From NCBI GenBank assembly GCA_046597185.1, contig JBKJLF010000049.1:1-24203 (forward strand): DNA of 24,203 bases, written 5' to 3'. Source of the DNA: CAMBDR01 sp046597185. Lineage in GTDB: Bacteria; Pseudomonadota; Gammaproteobacteria; Burkholderiales; Burkholderiaceae_D. This document shows positions 1 through 8,016 of this stretch, piece after piece (positions within the stretch are counted from its first letter, which is position 1; every line of letters starts with the position of its first letter). A model generated the notes under the pieces. It was not told the origin of the DNA, did not search any database, and worked only from the letters and a program-made list of their open reading frames with translations. The position numbers and the translations under genes were made by a program.

Positions 1-1139
1 CCTTGTTCTGGCCGCCACGGTATCGCCCGGCGCAAACAAGTCAGCTCGTTGGTGTAGGCGGCGTGCTCGCCCTCGCTGCTCAGGTAATTATTGTGCGCTT
101 TGTGGGTCGCGCTGATGACAAAAAATTCATTATCCGCCGCGCCGCCTTCCAGGCTTTGGCCCACATAATCTTTGGTTAAACGAAACCAGCGCCCCGGCTG
201 CACGCCACGGTGGTCACCTTCGGCGTGAAACAGTTTGCCTTGGCATTCAATTTGTTCCATGCGGCGGCGCGCTATATTACGGCCATCGGCTTCGTTTTTG
301 TAGCCGTATAAGCCTTCGTATTCGTACACCTCCACCTTGAAGGACGCATCGCCTTGGTCCATCTCCGAGGTTTCGGAAAGCCGCTGCGGTGTGGGGGATT
401 TGAAATCGTAATTGGATAAGGCCACCTTACCTGACACCACTTGCCGCACGGGGGAGAAACGGCCAATTTTGTCCAGTTTGTTGGCCCCGCCGTCGTGGTG
501 CCAAGCAATTTCAGGGTCGCCGTCTATCGGCTCGCAGGCGGTGGAAGTGCTTGAAAGAATAAGTTTATGACTGTTTAAAGTGTGTTCGTAGTAATAGTGC
601 CACCCCATGCGTTCCCACTGGCGGTGCAGATAGTTGTAGTCGGTTTCGTCATACTGCACGCAAAAAGTTTGTACCGGGTCGGGCTCCTGGATGCGCAGGT
701 CGGCAACGGTAATGCCTATTTCGAGAAACATTTCTTTGGTTTGTTGCTCAATGCTTTGCTCGTGGAAGATGTGGTAGTCCTTGCGCAAGTCGAAAAACCT
801 GAGCCAGGGTTTGAGCACCATTTGGTAGACCGCCGCGCCGTTGACGATGCGCTGCAAGGCAAATGCATGGCAATAACCGTTGAAGTAGCGGCTATTGCCC
901 TTGGCGCGTAACAGTTCTACACACACCATTTTGGCCATCATATCTTTTAATTCGATGGTGGTATCGTCCGAGAGTGCGGTAACGGTGTAGATGAAATCAG
1001 CGGAAACGGGTTCAAAGGCGTGTAGTTCATTTACCAAAAGGCCTGCGCTGGGGCCGTCGTCATGCGGGAAGTACAGTTTCAGCAGGCGATTGCCGCCTTT
1101 TTTCATGAGTGAAATGATGAGATCGGTCGCACTGGCCAT
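1..1139 (-). CDS. vgrG: VgrG/TssI type VI secretion spike protein, N-terminal part (3' end outside window)
   Basis: VgrG forms the trimeric spike tip of the type VI secretion system and carries effectors. Translating the minus strand from the ATG at 1139 gives 379 uninterrupted codons beginning MASATDLIISLMKKGGNRLL, with no stop before the left edge. The gp27-like hub domain is recognisable from residues such as LHAFEPVSADFIYTVTALS near residue 35, QYDETDYNYLHRQWERMGWH near residue 160 (a VgrG hallmark), and LEGGAADNEFFVISATHKAH near residue 345. The gp5-like OB fold and any C-terminal effector domain lie outside. A Shine-Dalgarno AAAGGA sits 7 bases before the ATG (plus-strand 1147-1152). 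The next gene upstream (1238-3223) is housekeeping on the same strand, so this is probably an orphan or the edge of a vgrG island. No other T6SS gene is visible. Confidence 0.93.
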   Translation of the reverse strand, partial: MASATDLIISLMKKGGNRLLKLYFPHDDGPSAGLLVNELHAFEPVSADFIYTVTALSDDTTIELKDMMAKMVCVELLRAKGNSRYFNGYCHAFALQRIVNGAAVYQMVLKPWLRFFDLRKDYHIFHEQSIEQQTKEMFLEIGITVADLRIQEPDPVQTFCVQYDETDYNYLHRQWERMGWHYYYEHTLNSHKLILSSTSTACEPIDGDPEIAWHHDGGANKLDKIGRFSPVRQVVSGKVALSNYDFKSPTPQRLSETSEMDQGDASFKVEVYEYEGLYGYKNEADGRNIARRRMEQIECQGKLFHAEGDHRGVQPGRWFRLTKDYVGQSLEGGAADNEFFVISATHKAHNNYLSSEGEHAAYTNELTCLRRAIPWRPEQ

Positions 1140-1182
1140 GGGCTTGTCCTTTGATGTTACTCTTAAGGTATTTAACCGCGCG

Positions 1183-1211
1183 ATTCTAGCATATTTAATA
1201 AATTAAACGAA
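1183..1211 (-). promoter_or_regulatory. Candidate extended -10 promoter for vgrG with a palindromic spacer
   Basis: Read on the minus strand, an extended -10 element TGCTAGAAT occupies 1191-1183, and a poor -35 (TTCGTT) lies 17 bases upstream. The spacer is AT-rich and contains a 6-2-6 inverted repeat (TTTAAT, two bases, ATTAAA) at 1194-1207, which could bind a regulator. The predicted start near 1176 leaves a leader of about 37 bases before the vgrG ATG. This is a by-eye match. Confidence 0.45.
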
Positions 1212-1237
1212 TTCGCAGTAATAGACTCATACTTTAG

Positions 1238-3223
1238 CTAGCTTAGCAAGCGCGATTCCGCCCGCATCACGCCGTCTTTGGTGCCGCGCAACACCACTAC
1301 GTCCCCGGCTTCAAAGATAAAATCCGGCCCCACTTCAAGCCGATTTTTGCCGCGTCGCACCAAGTTCACCTGAGCACCAGTTTCCTGCAAGGCAAAATCG
1401 GACAGTGGCTTGCCGATGGCTTCGGCACTGTCCGACAACAGCACCGAATGCAAACGTATCTGACCATATTCATCATCATCCTGTTGATCCCCTTCGCCCG
1501 GAAAAAACCCGCTCAGCATCGCATAGCGCTGATTGCGTGCCTTTTGCACCACATGTACCACCCGACGCAAGGGAATGCCCAGCATCACCAAGGCGTGCGA
1601 GGCCAACATCAAACTACTTTCCAGCGCTTCCGGTACCACTTCGGCGGCTCCTGCGGCTTTGAGCTTGTCCAAATCAGTATCATCGTAGCTACGCACAATC
1701 ACTTGCAGCAGCGGCGCAATTTCATGCACCAAGTGCAAAATCCGAATCGCTGACTGGGTATCTTCATAAGTAATCACCATCGCTGCGGCACGCAAAATAC
1801 CCGCCGCCATTAAACTCTCGCGCCGCGCTGCATCGCCATACGATACATTCGCCCCCGCAGCACGCGCCTCATGCACTCGCTCGGGGTCGGTATCGAGCGC
1901 ATGGTAGGGCACTTTTTCCGCCTCCAGAATTTTGGCCAGGCTTTGCCCATTGCGCCCAAAACCGGCAATAATCACATGCTTTTGATTGGCCATGGTGCGG
2001 GATGCAATTTGGGTCAGGGCCAAAGATTGCATCATCCAATCGTTATCCGACAGTTTTAATACGATTTGATCGGATTTGGCAATAATAAAGGGGGCCAGCA
2101 ACATTGAAATCACCATCGCGGCCAAAATCAATTGCAAAGTCATGTCGTTGACCACATTCAAGCCGCCCAGCAAGGTCAACAAAACAAACCCAAATTCCCC
2201 CCCTTGAGCCAAGGCCAAACCGGTTCGCATGCTGGTGCCATCGGACGCCCCAAACATCTTCCCTATCAAGCCGATAATACTGAATTTCAACAGAATGACC
2301 CCTGCCAAAATGGCCAGCACCACCCACCATTGACGCAACACCAAAATCAAATCAAGCTTCATTCCCACGGTTACAAAAAACAATCCAAGCAACACATCAC
2401 GAAATGGTTTAATATCTTCTTCCACCTGATGCTTAAATTCGGTTTCTGAAATCAACATCCCTGCCACAAACGCCCCCAAGGCCAACGATAAACCCGCAAT
2501 TTCGGTAATCCATGCCGCCCCCAGCGTCACCAGCAACAAATTCAACATAAACAATTCCTGGGTGCGCCGTTTTACCACCACACGAAACCATTTGCGCACC
2601 AAACGCTGTCCAATCGCAAATAATAAAAATAAGACCGTCACCGCCTTGCCCAACGCCAAGGCCAGTGCCATCCATAAATTATCGGGGTCTTTGGCAATCG
2701 CGGGAATCACAATCAAGAGTGGCACCACGGCCAGATCCTGAAACAGCAAGATACCAATAATCTTGCGCCCATGTTGACTATCAAGCTCAAGGCGTTCGGT
2801 GAGCATCTTGGAAACAATGGCGGTGGACGACATGGATAATGCGCCACCAATGGCAAACGAAGCCAACCACCCAATTTTGAAAGCGTTGCTTATTTGCCAT
2901 GAAATGAGCGCGCATAAGCCCATGGTCACCAAAATCGTCAACACCACTTGTGCTAATCCCAAACCAAACACCACACGCCGCATCGAAATCAATTTGCCCA
3001 AAGAAAATTCCAGCCCAATCGAAAACATCAAAAATACCACACCGAATTCACCCAGCGTATCCGTTGTTGCGCTGTGCTTGGCCCAGCCCAACGCATGGGG
3101 GCCGATAATAATGCCCACCACAAGGTAACCCAACATCGGCGGCAATTGCAGCATACGAAACGCCACGACACCAACAACCGAGAAACCCAGTAATAACAAT
3201 GTAAGCTCTAAGCCTGAAAACAT
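1238..3223 (-). CDS. kefB: Monovalent cation:proton antiporter, CPA2 family, KefB-type with RCK domains
   Basis: Inner-membrane antiporter expected to exchange K+ (or Na+) for H+ and to be gated by nucleotide binding to its cytoplasmic C-terminus. The 661-residue protein has about a dozen hydrophobic segments over residues 1-390, with family signatures such as SIGLEF near residue 68, SMSSTAIVSKML near 130 and AQGGEFGFVLL near 340. An RCK_N (TrkA-N) Rossmann domain follows, with nucleotide-binding motif G421-F-G-R-N-G426 and the acidic end of beta-2 (ALDTDPE). An RCK_C domain covers about residues 575-660, ending with EAGDVVVLRGTKDGV. A short acidic insert (GDQQDDDEYGQ) precedes RCK_C. The start is supported by GAGGAA 5 bases upstream. 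It is divergent from kdsD, an arrangement common in Burkholderiales. The exact ion and any glutathione control cannot be read, and kefC or ybaL naming would be equally defensible. Confidence 0.9.
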   Translation of the reverse strand: MFSGLELTLLLLGFSVVGVVAFRMLQLPPMLGYLVVGIIIGPHALGWAKHSATTDTLGEFGVVFLMFSIGLEFSLGKLISMRRVVFGLGLAQVVLTILVTMGLCALISWQISNAFKIGWLASFAIGGALSMSSTAIVSKMLTERLELDSQHGRKIIGILLFQDLAVVPLLIVIPAIAKDPDNLWMALALALGKAVTVLFLLFAIGQRLVRKWFRVVVKRRTQELFMLNLLLVTLGAAWITEIAGLSLALGAFVAGMLISETEFKHQVEEDIKPFRDVLLGLFFVTVGMKLDLILVLRQWWVVLAILAGVILLKFSIIGLIGKMFGASDGTSMRTGLALAQGGEFGFVLLTLLGGLNVVNDMTLQLILAAMVISMLLAPFIIAKSDQIVLKLSDNDWMMQSLALTQIASRTMANQKHVIIAGFGRNGQSLAKILEAEKVPYHALDTDPERVHEARAAGANVSYGDAARRESLMAAGILRAAAMVITYEDTQSAIRILHLVHEIAPLLQVIVRSYDDTDLDKLKAAGAAEVVPEALESSLMLASHALVMLGIPLRRVVHVVQKARNQRYAMLSGFFPGEGDQQDDDEYGQIRLHSVLLSDSAEAIGKPLSDFALQETGAQVNLVRRGKNRLEVGPDFIFEAGDVVVLRGTKDGVMRAESRLLS

Positions 3224-3237
3224 TATATTTCCTCAAT

Positions 3238-3261
3238 TTTCGTTTCAAATTTCGTTTCAAA
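3238..3261. repeat. Tandem 12-base direct repeat, two perfect copies
   Basis: TTTCGTTTCAAA occurs at 3238-3249 and again immediately at 3250-3261. It lies in the 121-base divergent interval between the antiporter gene and kdsD, just upstream of the antiporter's ribosome-binding site. It could be a paired regulator site or simply a slippage duplication. Confidence 0.85.
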
Positions 3262-3344
3262 TGCCGATTTCATATCCGATGGCAGAATGATTGCCAGGCT
3301 AATTCGTTTATACTTTCCTCCATGAGTGTAACTGAAGAAAAAAT

Positions 3345-4361
3345 ATGCCTGACCATTTTGATGCAAAAAGTATGCAACGTGCGCTGGAGTTGGCGCGCAG
3401 CACGTTGCAAATCGAAGCCGATGCGATTCTTGCGCTACGGGATCGGCTGAGCACGAAGCACAATGCATCCGCTGGTGCCAGTTTTATCGAGGCCTTAAAA
3501 CTGCTGCTAAATTGCAACGGTCGGGTGGTGGTGTCGGGCATGGGCAAATCCGGCCACATCGCACGCAAAATCAGCGCCACCTTGGCTTCGACCGGTACGC
3601 CTGCCCTGTTTATGCATCCCGGCGAAGCCGCGCATGGTGATTTAGGCATGATTACTCCACAAGACGTATTAATTGCCATTTCCAATTCCGGCGAAACCGC
3701 CGAACTGGTCAGCATCCTGCCCATCGTCAAACGGATGGGGGCGCGTTTGATCTCGATGACGGGCAACCCGAATTCCAGTTTGGCGCAATTGGCCGATGTT
3801 CACCTTGACGTAAGTGTCGCGCAAGAAGCTTGTCCGCTCAACCTGGCTCCCACTGCCAGCACCACCGCTACCCTGGCTTTGGGCGATGCGCTGGCGGTAG
3901 CGGCCTTGGACGCGCGCGGTTTTCAGGCCGAAGACTTCGCACGCTCACACCCCGGTGGCGCATTGGGGCGACGCCTGCTGACCTTTGTGCGCGACGTGAT
4001 GCGCACTGGCAACGCCATCCCCACCGTGCCTGCCGATATCAGCCTGACCCGTGCCTTGCTCGAAATCACCCGTAAAGGCATGGCGATGACGGCCATTGTC
4101 GATGGCGCTGATCGGGTATTGGGTGTATTTACCGATGGTGATTTACGCCGCTTGCTGGAGCAAGGGCGCGAATTACAAGGCATTGGCATTGCCGGCGTCA
4201 TGCAAACCCAACCGCGCAGTGTCAAACCGGATCAATTGGCGGTCGATGCAGTGGCTATCATGGAACAATTTCGCATCAATCAATTGCTGGTTATTGACGC
4301 CACAGGCAAACTGGTCGGGGCTTTGCATATTCATGACCTCACTCGCGCCAAGGTGATTTGA
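3345..4361 (+). CDS. kdsD: D-arabinose 5-phosphate isomerase (SIS domain plus two CBS domains)
   Basis: Cytoplasmic aldose-ketose isomerase that converts D-ribulose 5-phosphate to D-arabinose 5-phosphate, the first committed step to Kdo for LPS inner core. The 338 residues match the family length. The SIS domain spans about residues 40-185, with the sugar-phosphate loop GMGKSGHIARK starting at residue 65, then HPGEAAHGDLGMI and the SNSGET motif. Two CBS domains fill about residues 210-335, including GVFTDGDLRRLLE and the closing LHIHDLTRAK. The ATG at 3345 gives the canonical N-terminus. It heads the kdsD-lptC-lptA-lptB-rpoN run. The kdsC phosphatase gene that normally follows in this order is missing here. 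Confidence 0.96.
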   Translation: MPDHFDAKSMQRALELARSTLQIEADAILALRDRLSTKHNASAGASFIEALKLLLNCNGRVVVSGMGKSGHIARKISATLASTGTPALFMHPGEAAHGDLGMITPQDVLIAISNSGETAELVSILPIVKRMGARLISMTGNPNSSLAQLADVHLDVSVAQEACPLNLAPTASTTATLALGDALAVAALDARGFQAEDFARSHPGGALGRRLLTFVRDVMRTGNAIPTVPADISLTRALLEITRKGMAMTAIVDGADRVLGVFTDGDLRRLLEQGRELQGIGIAGVMQTQPRSVKPDQLAVDAVAIMEQFRINQLLVIDATGKLVGALHIHDLTRAKVI

Positions 4362-4420
4362 TGCCCAATTTCATGCCAAATTTAAGCCAAAATGCAAGCC
4401 ATACCACAGGCCCCCTATGA
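4361..4420 (+). CDS. 19-codon mini-ORF bridging kdsD and lptC (coupling peptide or gene remnant)
   Basis: The ATG at 4361 overlaps the kdsD stop as TGATG. The frame reads MPNFMPNLSQNASHTTGPL and stops at a TGA (4418-4420) that overlaps the lptC ATG as ATGA. A good Shine-Dalgarno, AAGGTGA, lies at 4350-4356, four bases before this ATG, whereas lptC itself has only a weak ACAGG-type site. The double overlap suggests ribosomes pass from kdsD through the mini-ORF into lptC. It sits where kdsC is usually found, so it may be a kdsC leftover, but the peptide shows no recognisable HAD motif. There is no evidence that the peptide itself has a function. Confidence 0.4.
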   Translation: MPNFMPNLSQNASHTTGPL

Positions 4421-5016
4421 ATGACGCACGCTACCATGCTTGGCGCATCCGCACGACGCTCATTTTAAGCCTGTGCGTTGCGGCCGCGCTGGCCAGTTTT
4501 TGGTTGCTGCAAATGATGCAAAAGCAAAACCAAACCATAGCGCAACCGACTAACCGGGGCGAGCCCGATTACCTGGTCGAAAACTTCCACTTTGTGCGCA
4601 CCTCCAGCACGGGTCAAGCCGCCTATTTGCTCTCGGGTGCCGCGCTGGTACACCACCCACTGGATAATTCGGCCGATATTCGCCAGCCAACAGCAAAAAA
4701 CTTCAAGCCCAATCAGGCAGTGCTCACCCTCACCGCCGAGCAAGGCAAGATTTTTGATGATAATCAACATATTCAATTGCGTGGCAAAGTCGATATCAGC
4801 CGCCCCGCCACGGCGCAAGCCCAGGCGCTGCACCTGGAAACAGAATCCTTGCTCATTACCACCGAAAACGATACCATGCAAACCGATGATCCGGTAAAAA
4901 TGACCATAGGCAATATTACGCTGCGCAGTGTGGGTATGATCGCCGACCAAAACAAGGGAGAAATTCGCCTGTTGCATCAGGTTCACGGCGTAGCGACGCT
5001 GAACCAAAAGCGTTAG
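4417..5016 (+). CDS. lptC: LPS export protein LptC
   Basis: Bitopic inner-membrane protein that receives LPS from the LptB2FG transporter and hands it to LptA. The 199-residue product has one N-terminal transmembrane helix (about residues 13-33, LILSLCVAAALASFWLL) and a periplasmic beta-jellyroll beginning GEPDYLVENFHFVRTSSTGQ. Typical LptC elements follow: LTAEQGKIFDDNQHIQLRGK and LETESLLITTENDTMQTDDP. The order kdsD-lptC-lptA-lptB supports the call. The start codon overlaps the stop of the upstream mini-ORF (ATGA), so translation is probably coupled. The kdsC gene normally found immediately upstream is absent. Confidence 0.95.
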   Translation: MNDARYHAWRIRTTLILSLCVAAALASFWLLQMMQKQNQTIAQPTNRGEPDYLVENFHFVRTSSTGQAAYLLSGAALVHHPLDNSADIRQPTAKNFKPNQAVLTLTAEQGKIFDDNQHIQLRGKVDISRPATAQAQALHLETESLLITTENDTMQTDDPVKMTIGNITLRSVGMIADQNKGEIRLLHQVHGVATLNQKR

Positions 5017-5032
5017 CAGCATCAGTTGCATA

Positions 5033-5071
5033 AATGAGTAACATGAATGAGTAACATGAATGAGTAACATG
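5033..5071. repeat. Tandem 13-base repeat, three perfect copies, in the lptC-lptA gap
   Basis: AATGAGTAACATG repeats at 5033-5045, 5046-5058 and 5059-5071. Each unit carries ATG and TGA or TAA triplets, and because 13 is not a multiple of three the frame changes from copy to copy. It sits inside the operon between the lptC stop and the lptA ribosome-binding site. Copy number could vary by slippage; an effect on lptA expression is speculation. Confidence 0.9.
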
Positions 5072-5131
5072 AGCAACACGGCCCATCCCTCCGCCGATCG
5101 GCCATGCACAGAACATTGAAAAGGAAGCACC

Positions 5132-5713
5132 ATGAAGCCAGCATTGATTTATTCCAGCCTTTATTCCAGCCTTTATGCCAGCCTTATTTGGGGCTTTTTA
5201 TTACTCGTCAACCCATGCGCGCGGGCAGAAAAAGCCGATGCGGCCAAGCCAATTTCGATTGACGCCGACGCCAGCGTGTATGACGACATCAAACAAACCA
5301 CCACCTCAACCGGCAATGTGATCGTGATGCGCGGCACCTTGTTGATGAAAGCGGGCAAAATGATTCTTAAATCCGATCCGGCAGGTTACCAATTTGCCAC
5401 TCTGCTGCCCGGCCCAAGCGGTTTTACCACCTTCCGGCAAAAACGCGATGGTGGCGACTTTTGGGTCGATGGGCGCGCCGAACGGATTGAATATGATAAC
5501 AAAACCGACGTGGTAAAACTGTTTTCCAAAGCCAATTTAAAACGCCTGGAAGGCACTAAAACCACCGATGAAATGGAAGGTGAATTCATTTCCTACGATA
5601 GCCGCACCGATTTATTCACCGTCAACAATACCGCCGACGGCAATAGCAAACCCGGTGCCGGCCGAATTAAAGTGGTGATCCAACCGCGCACAGAAACCCA
5701 GGTCAAACCATGA
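5132..5713 (+). CDS. lptA: LPS transport periplasmic protein LptA
   Basis: Periplasmic OstA-fold protein that oligomerises into the bridge carrying LPS from LptC to LptD. The 193 residues begin with a signal peptide (predicted cleavage after ARA, residue 32). The mature part contains the LptA pattern PISIDADASVYDDIKQTT, then TGNVIVMRGTLLMKAGKM, and later DGRAERIEYDNKTDVVKLFS and EGEFISYDSRTDLFTV. The start is supported by AAGGAA 5 bases upstream. The stop overlaps the lptB start as ATGA (5710-5713), so the two are translationally coupled. The signal peptide is built partly from a 12-base in-frame tandem repeat (5149-5184). Confidence 0.96.
   Translation: MKPALIYSSLYSSLYASLIWGFLLLVNPCARAEKADAAKPISIDADASVYDDIKQTTTSTGNVIVMRGTLLMKAGKMILKSDPAGYQFATLLPGPSGFTTFRQKRDGGDFWVDGRAERIEYDNKTDVVKLFSKANLKRLEGTKTTDEMEGEFISYDSRTDLFTVNNTADGNSKPGAGRIKVVIQPRTETQVKP
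5149..5184 (+). repeat. In-frame 12-base triplication encoding the LptA signal-peptide core
   Basis: TTATTCCAGCCT occurs at 5149-5160 and 5161-5172, followed by a one-mismatch copy TTATGCCAGCCT at 5173-5184. The in-frame result is a repeated YSSL / YSSL / YASL segment in the hydrophobic part of the LptA signal peptide. Loss or gain of a unit would keep the frame and change the length of the export signal. Confidence 0.9.
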
Positions 5714-6480
5714 ATCAAGCGGCCAAGCCTTCTGAACCCTGTAAGCTGACGCTGACCGTGCGCGGCTTACAAAAGAGCTACGGCAAGCGCCTGGTGGTGC
5801 GCAATGTCGCTCTCACCGTGCGCTGCGGAGAAGTGGTGGGCTTACTCGGCCCCAATGGCGCCGGTAAAACCACCTCGTTTTATATGATTGTGGGTCTGGT
5901 GCCATCGGATGCGGGTGAAATTATTGTCGATGGCATCGATATTTCGCGCCTCCCCATTCATCGGCGCGCGCAACTGGGTTTATCGTATTTGCCGCAGGAA
6001 GCCTCGGTGTTTCGCAAGCTGACGGTAGAAGAAAATATTCGCGCGGTGCTGGAATTACAAATAGTTAATGGCCGCCCACTCAAAAAGGACGAGATCGAGC
6101 AACGCCTCGATACTTTGTTGGCCGACTTGCAAATTGAGCGGCTGCGCGAAAATCAGGCGCAATCGCTCTCCGGTGGCGAACGGCGGCGGGTAGAAATTGC
6201 GCGCTCGCTGGCCACTAATCCGCGCTTTGTGTTGTTGGACGAACCCTTTGCTGGGGTCGATCCGATTGCGGTCATCGAAATCCAACGAATTGTCGGATTT
6301 TTGAAAGAGCGGCAAATTGGCGTTCTCATTACCGACCATAATGTCCGTGAAACACTGGGGATATGCGATCATGCCTATATTATTAACCAAGGTGAAGTCT
6401 TGGCCAGTGGCAGGCCGGACGATATCATCGCCAATGAATCAGTCCGCCGGGTATATCTGGGCGAACACTTCCGAATGTAA
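5710..6480 (+). CDS. lptB: LPS export ABC transporter ATPase LptB
   Basis: Cytoplasmic ATPase subunit of LptB2FG that powers LPS extraction from the inner membrane. All ABC signatures are intact in 256 residues: Walker A GPNGAGKTT (residues 47-55), Q-loop in YLPQEASVFRKLTVEENI (a string typical of LptB), signature LSGGE (153-157), Walker B ending at D177 with E178, and the H-loop in LITDHNVRETL. A 16-residue N-terminal extension (MNQAAKPSEPCKLTLT) precedes the usual start of the family. LptF and LptG are not in the window, as is normal because they are encoded elsewhere. It overlaps lptA by four bases and is followed six bases later by rpoN. Confidence 0.97.
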   Translation: MNQAAKPSEPCKLTLTVRGLQKSYGKRLVVRNVALTVRCGEVVGLLGPNGAGKTTSFYMIVGLVPSDAGEIIVDGIDISRLPIHRRAQLGLSYLPQEASVFRKLTVEENIRAVLELQIVNGRPLKKDEIEQRLDTLLADLQIERLRENQAQSLSGGERRRVEIARSLATNPRFVLLDEPFAGVDPIAVIEIQRIVGFLKERQIGVLITDHNVRETLGICDHAYIINQGEVLASGRPDDIIANESVRRVYLGEHFRM

Positions 6481-6486
6481 GATGCC

Positions 6487-8016
6487 ATGAAAGCTTCACT
6501 GCAACTCCGCACCTCGCAGCATCTGGCGCTCACCCCGCAGCTCCAGCAATCGATCCGCTTGCTGCAACTGTCCACGCTGGAACTGCACCAGGAACTGGAA
6601 CAAATGCTGGGCGAAAACCCGATGCTGGAACGTGGCGACGATTTGCTCGATCATTCGATCCGGCTGCTGGCTGATGGAGCCATCAGCACCGCCCCGGTCA
6701 GTAATGAATTCAATACCGATGGCGGCAATGAGCGCCAGGGCGAGCTTAATGGTAGCAGCGGCAGCGGCAGCACCAACAGCAGCGACACCAACAGCAGCGC
6801 CGAGGGCGGTGAAAACAACGCCAGCGAGGGGGCCGACAGCTTTGAGGGCAATGACAGCGACTGGAGTTTTGACGACGTGGCGCGGCCCCAGGGCAGCCCG
6901 GACGATGAAGATTCCCGCCCACAACTGGAAGCCTGCGAAACCACCCTGCGTGAGCATTTGCTGGAACAAATGCGCGTCACCCTGCCACCGGGACGCGACC
7001 GCGCCTTGCTCGAAATCCTGATCGATTGTGTGGACGAGCATGGTTACCTGGAAGAAAGCCTGGAAGAGATTTTGGCGCGCATGCCGGCGGAACTGGAAAT
7101 CGAACCCGAAGAGTTTTCCACCTCCTTAAAATTATTGCAAAGCTTTGACCCGAATGGCGTCGGCGCGCGCGATTTAAGCGAATGCCTGGTTTTGCAAATC
7201 AAACAATTGCCGAAAATCCCCTTGGTCACACGGCGCATGGCTTTGTGTATTGCAGAACAGCATTTACAGCTCCTGGCACAGCGCGAGTTTAATAAATTGA
7301 AAAAAGTGCTCGATTGCGATGATGAAGACTTGCGCGAAGCCCAGGCTGTGATCAAATTGTGTCAACCACGCCCAGGCGCTGAATTTGGTGGAGGAAAAGC
7401 TGGTTACGTGGTGCCGGATGTGATCGTTAAAAAAGTTAAGAATCAGTGGCAAGTAACACTCAATCATGAGGCCATGCCGCGCTTGCGGGTGAACGCGATG
7501 TATGCCAATTTACTCAAACAAAACAAGGGTGAACAAGCCTTGGGTGGGCAGCTCCAGGAAGCCAAATGGTTAATTAAAAATATGCGGCAGCGCTTTGATA
7601 CGATACTGCGGGTGTCGCAAGCGATTGTAGAACGGCAACGAAATTTCTTTGCCCATGGTGCGGTTGCAATGCGGCCCCTTGTTTTACGTGAAATTGCTGA
7701 TACACTGGGTTTACACGAGAGTACAATCTCACGTGTGACGACACAAAAATTCATGCTGACCCCTCACGGCATGTTTGAGTTGAAATATTTCTTTGGCAGT
7801 CACGTCGCCACCGATGCGGGAGGGGAAGCTTCATCGACGGCGATACGGGCATTAATTCAGCAACTTATAGGAGCAGAAGACCCTAAAACACCACTTTCAG
7901 ACAGTAAATTAGCAGATATGCTGGGGGAACAAGGGATGGTCGTGGCACGGCGCACGGTGGCCAAATACCGCGAAGCCCTGAAAATTCCGGCGGTAGCACT
8001 GCGCAAGGTTTTGTAG
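6487..8016 (+). CDS. rpoN: RNA polymerase sigma-54 factor RpoN
   Basis: Alternative sigma factor that binds -24/-12 promoters and needs AAA+ activators; it controls nitrogen metabolism, motility and other functions. Region I is at residues 1-50 (ALTPQLQQSIRLLQLSTLEL). An acidic, low-complexity region II spans about 55-150 and is rich in Ser, Gly, Asn, Asp and Glu. The core-binding domain covers about 150-330. The HTH includes LGLHESTISRV, and the C-terminus carries the RpoN box ARRTVAKYRE (residues 487-496). All family landmarks are present in 509 residues, so the protein should be functional. Six bases separate it from lptB, the conserved proteobacterial lptB-rpoN-hpf order. The linker is longer and more repetitive than in enterobacterial RpoN. 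Confidence 0.97.
   Translation: MKASLQLRTSQHLALTPQLQQSIRLLQLSTLELHQELEQMLGENPMLERGDDLLDHSIRLLADGAISTAPVSNEFNTDGGNERQGELNGSSGSGSTNSSDTNSSAEGGENNASEGADSFEGNDSDWSFDDVARPQGSPDDEDSRPQLEACETTLREHLLEQMRVTLPPGRDRALLEILIDCVDEHGYLEESLEEILARMPAELEIEPEEFSTSLKLLQSFDPNGVGARDLSECLVLQIKQLPKIPLVTRRMALCIAEQHLQLLAQREFNKLKKVLDCDDEDLREAQAVIKLCQPRPGAEFGGGKAGYVVPDVIVKKVKNQWQVTLNHEAMPRLRVNAMYANLLKQNKGEQALGGQLQEAKWLIKNMRQRFDTILRVSQAIVERQRNFFAHGAVAMRPLVLREIADTLGLHESTISRVTTQKFMLTPHGMFELKYFFGSHVATDAGGEASSTAIRALIQQLIGAEDPKTPLSDSKLADMLGEQGMVVARRTVAKYREALKIPAVALRKVL

Noticed and set aside
3291..3314. TTGCCA...TATACT as a promoter for kdsD
   Set aside because: The -10-like element is good but the spacer is only 12 bases; no acceptable -35 is found at 16-18 bases.
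5033..5071. CRISPR-like array
   Set aside because: The units are directly adjacent 13-mers without spacers, so this is a simple tandem repeat.
4465..5133. 222-codon minus-strand frame across lptC and the 13-base repeats
   Set aside because: It is antisense to lptC, its repetitive His-Ser-Cys-Tyr part comes only from the tandem repeats, and no family is recognisable.
6496..7041. 181-codon minus-strand frame
   Set aside because: Shadow of rpoN; the Ala/Val-rich translation comes from the complementary strand of the low-complexity linker.
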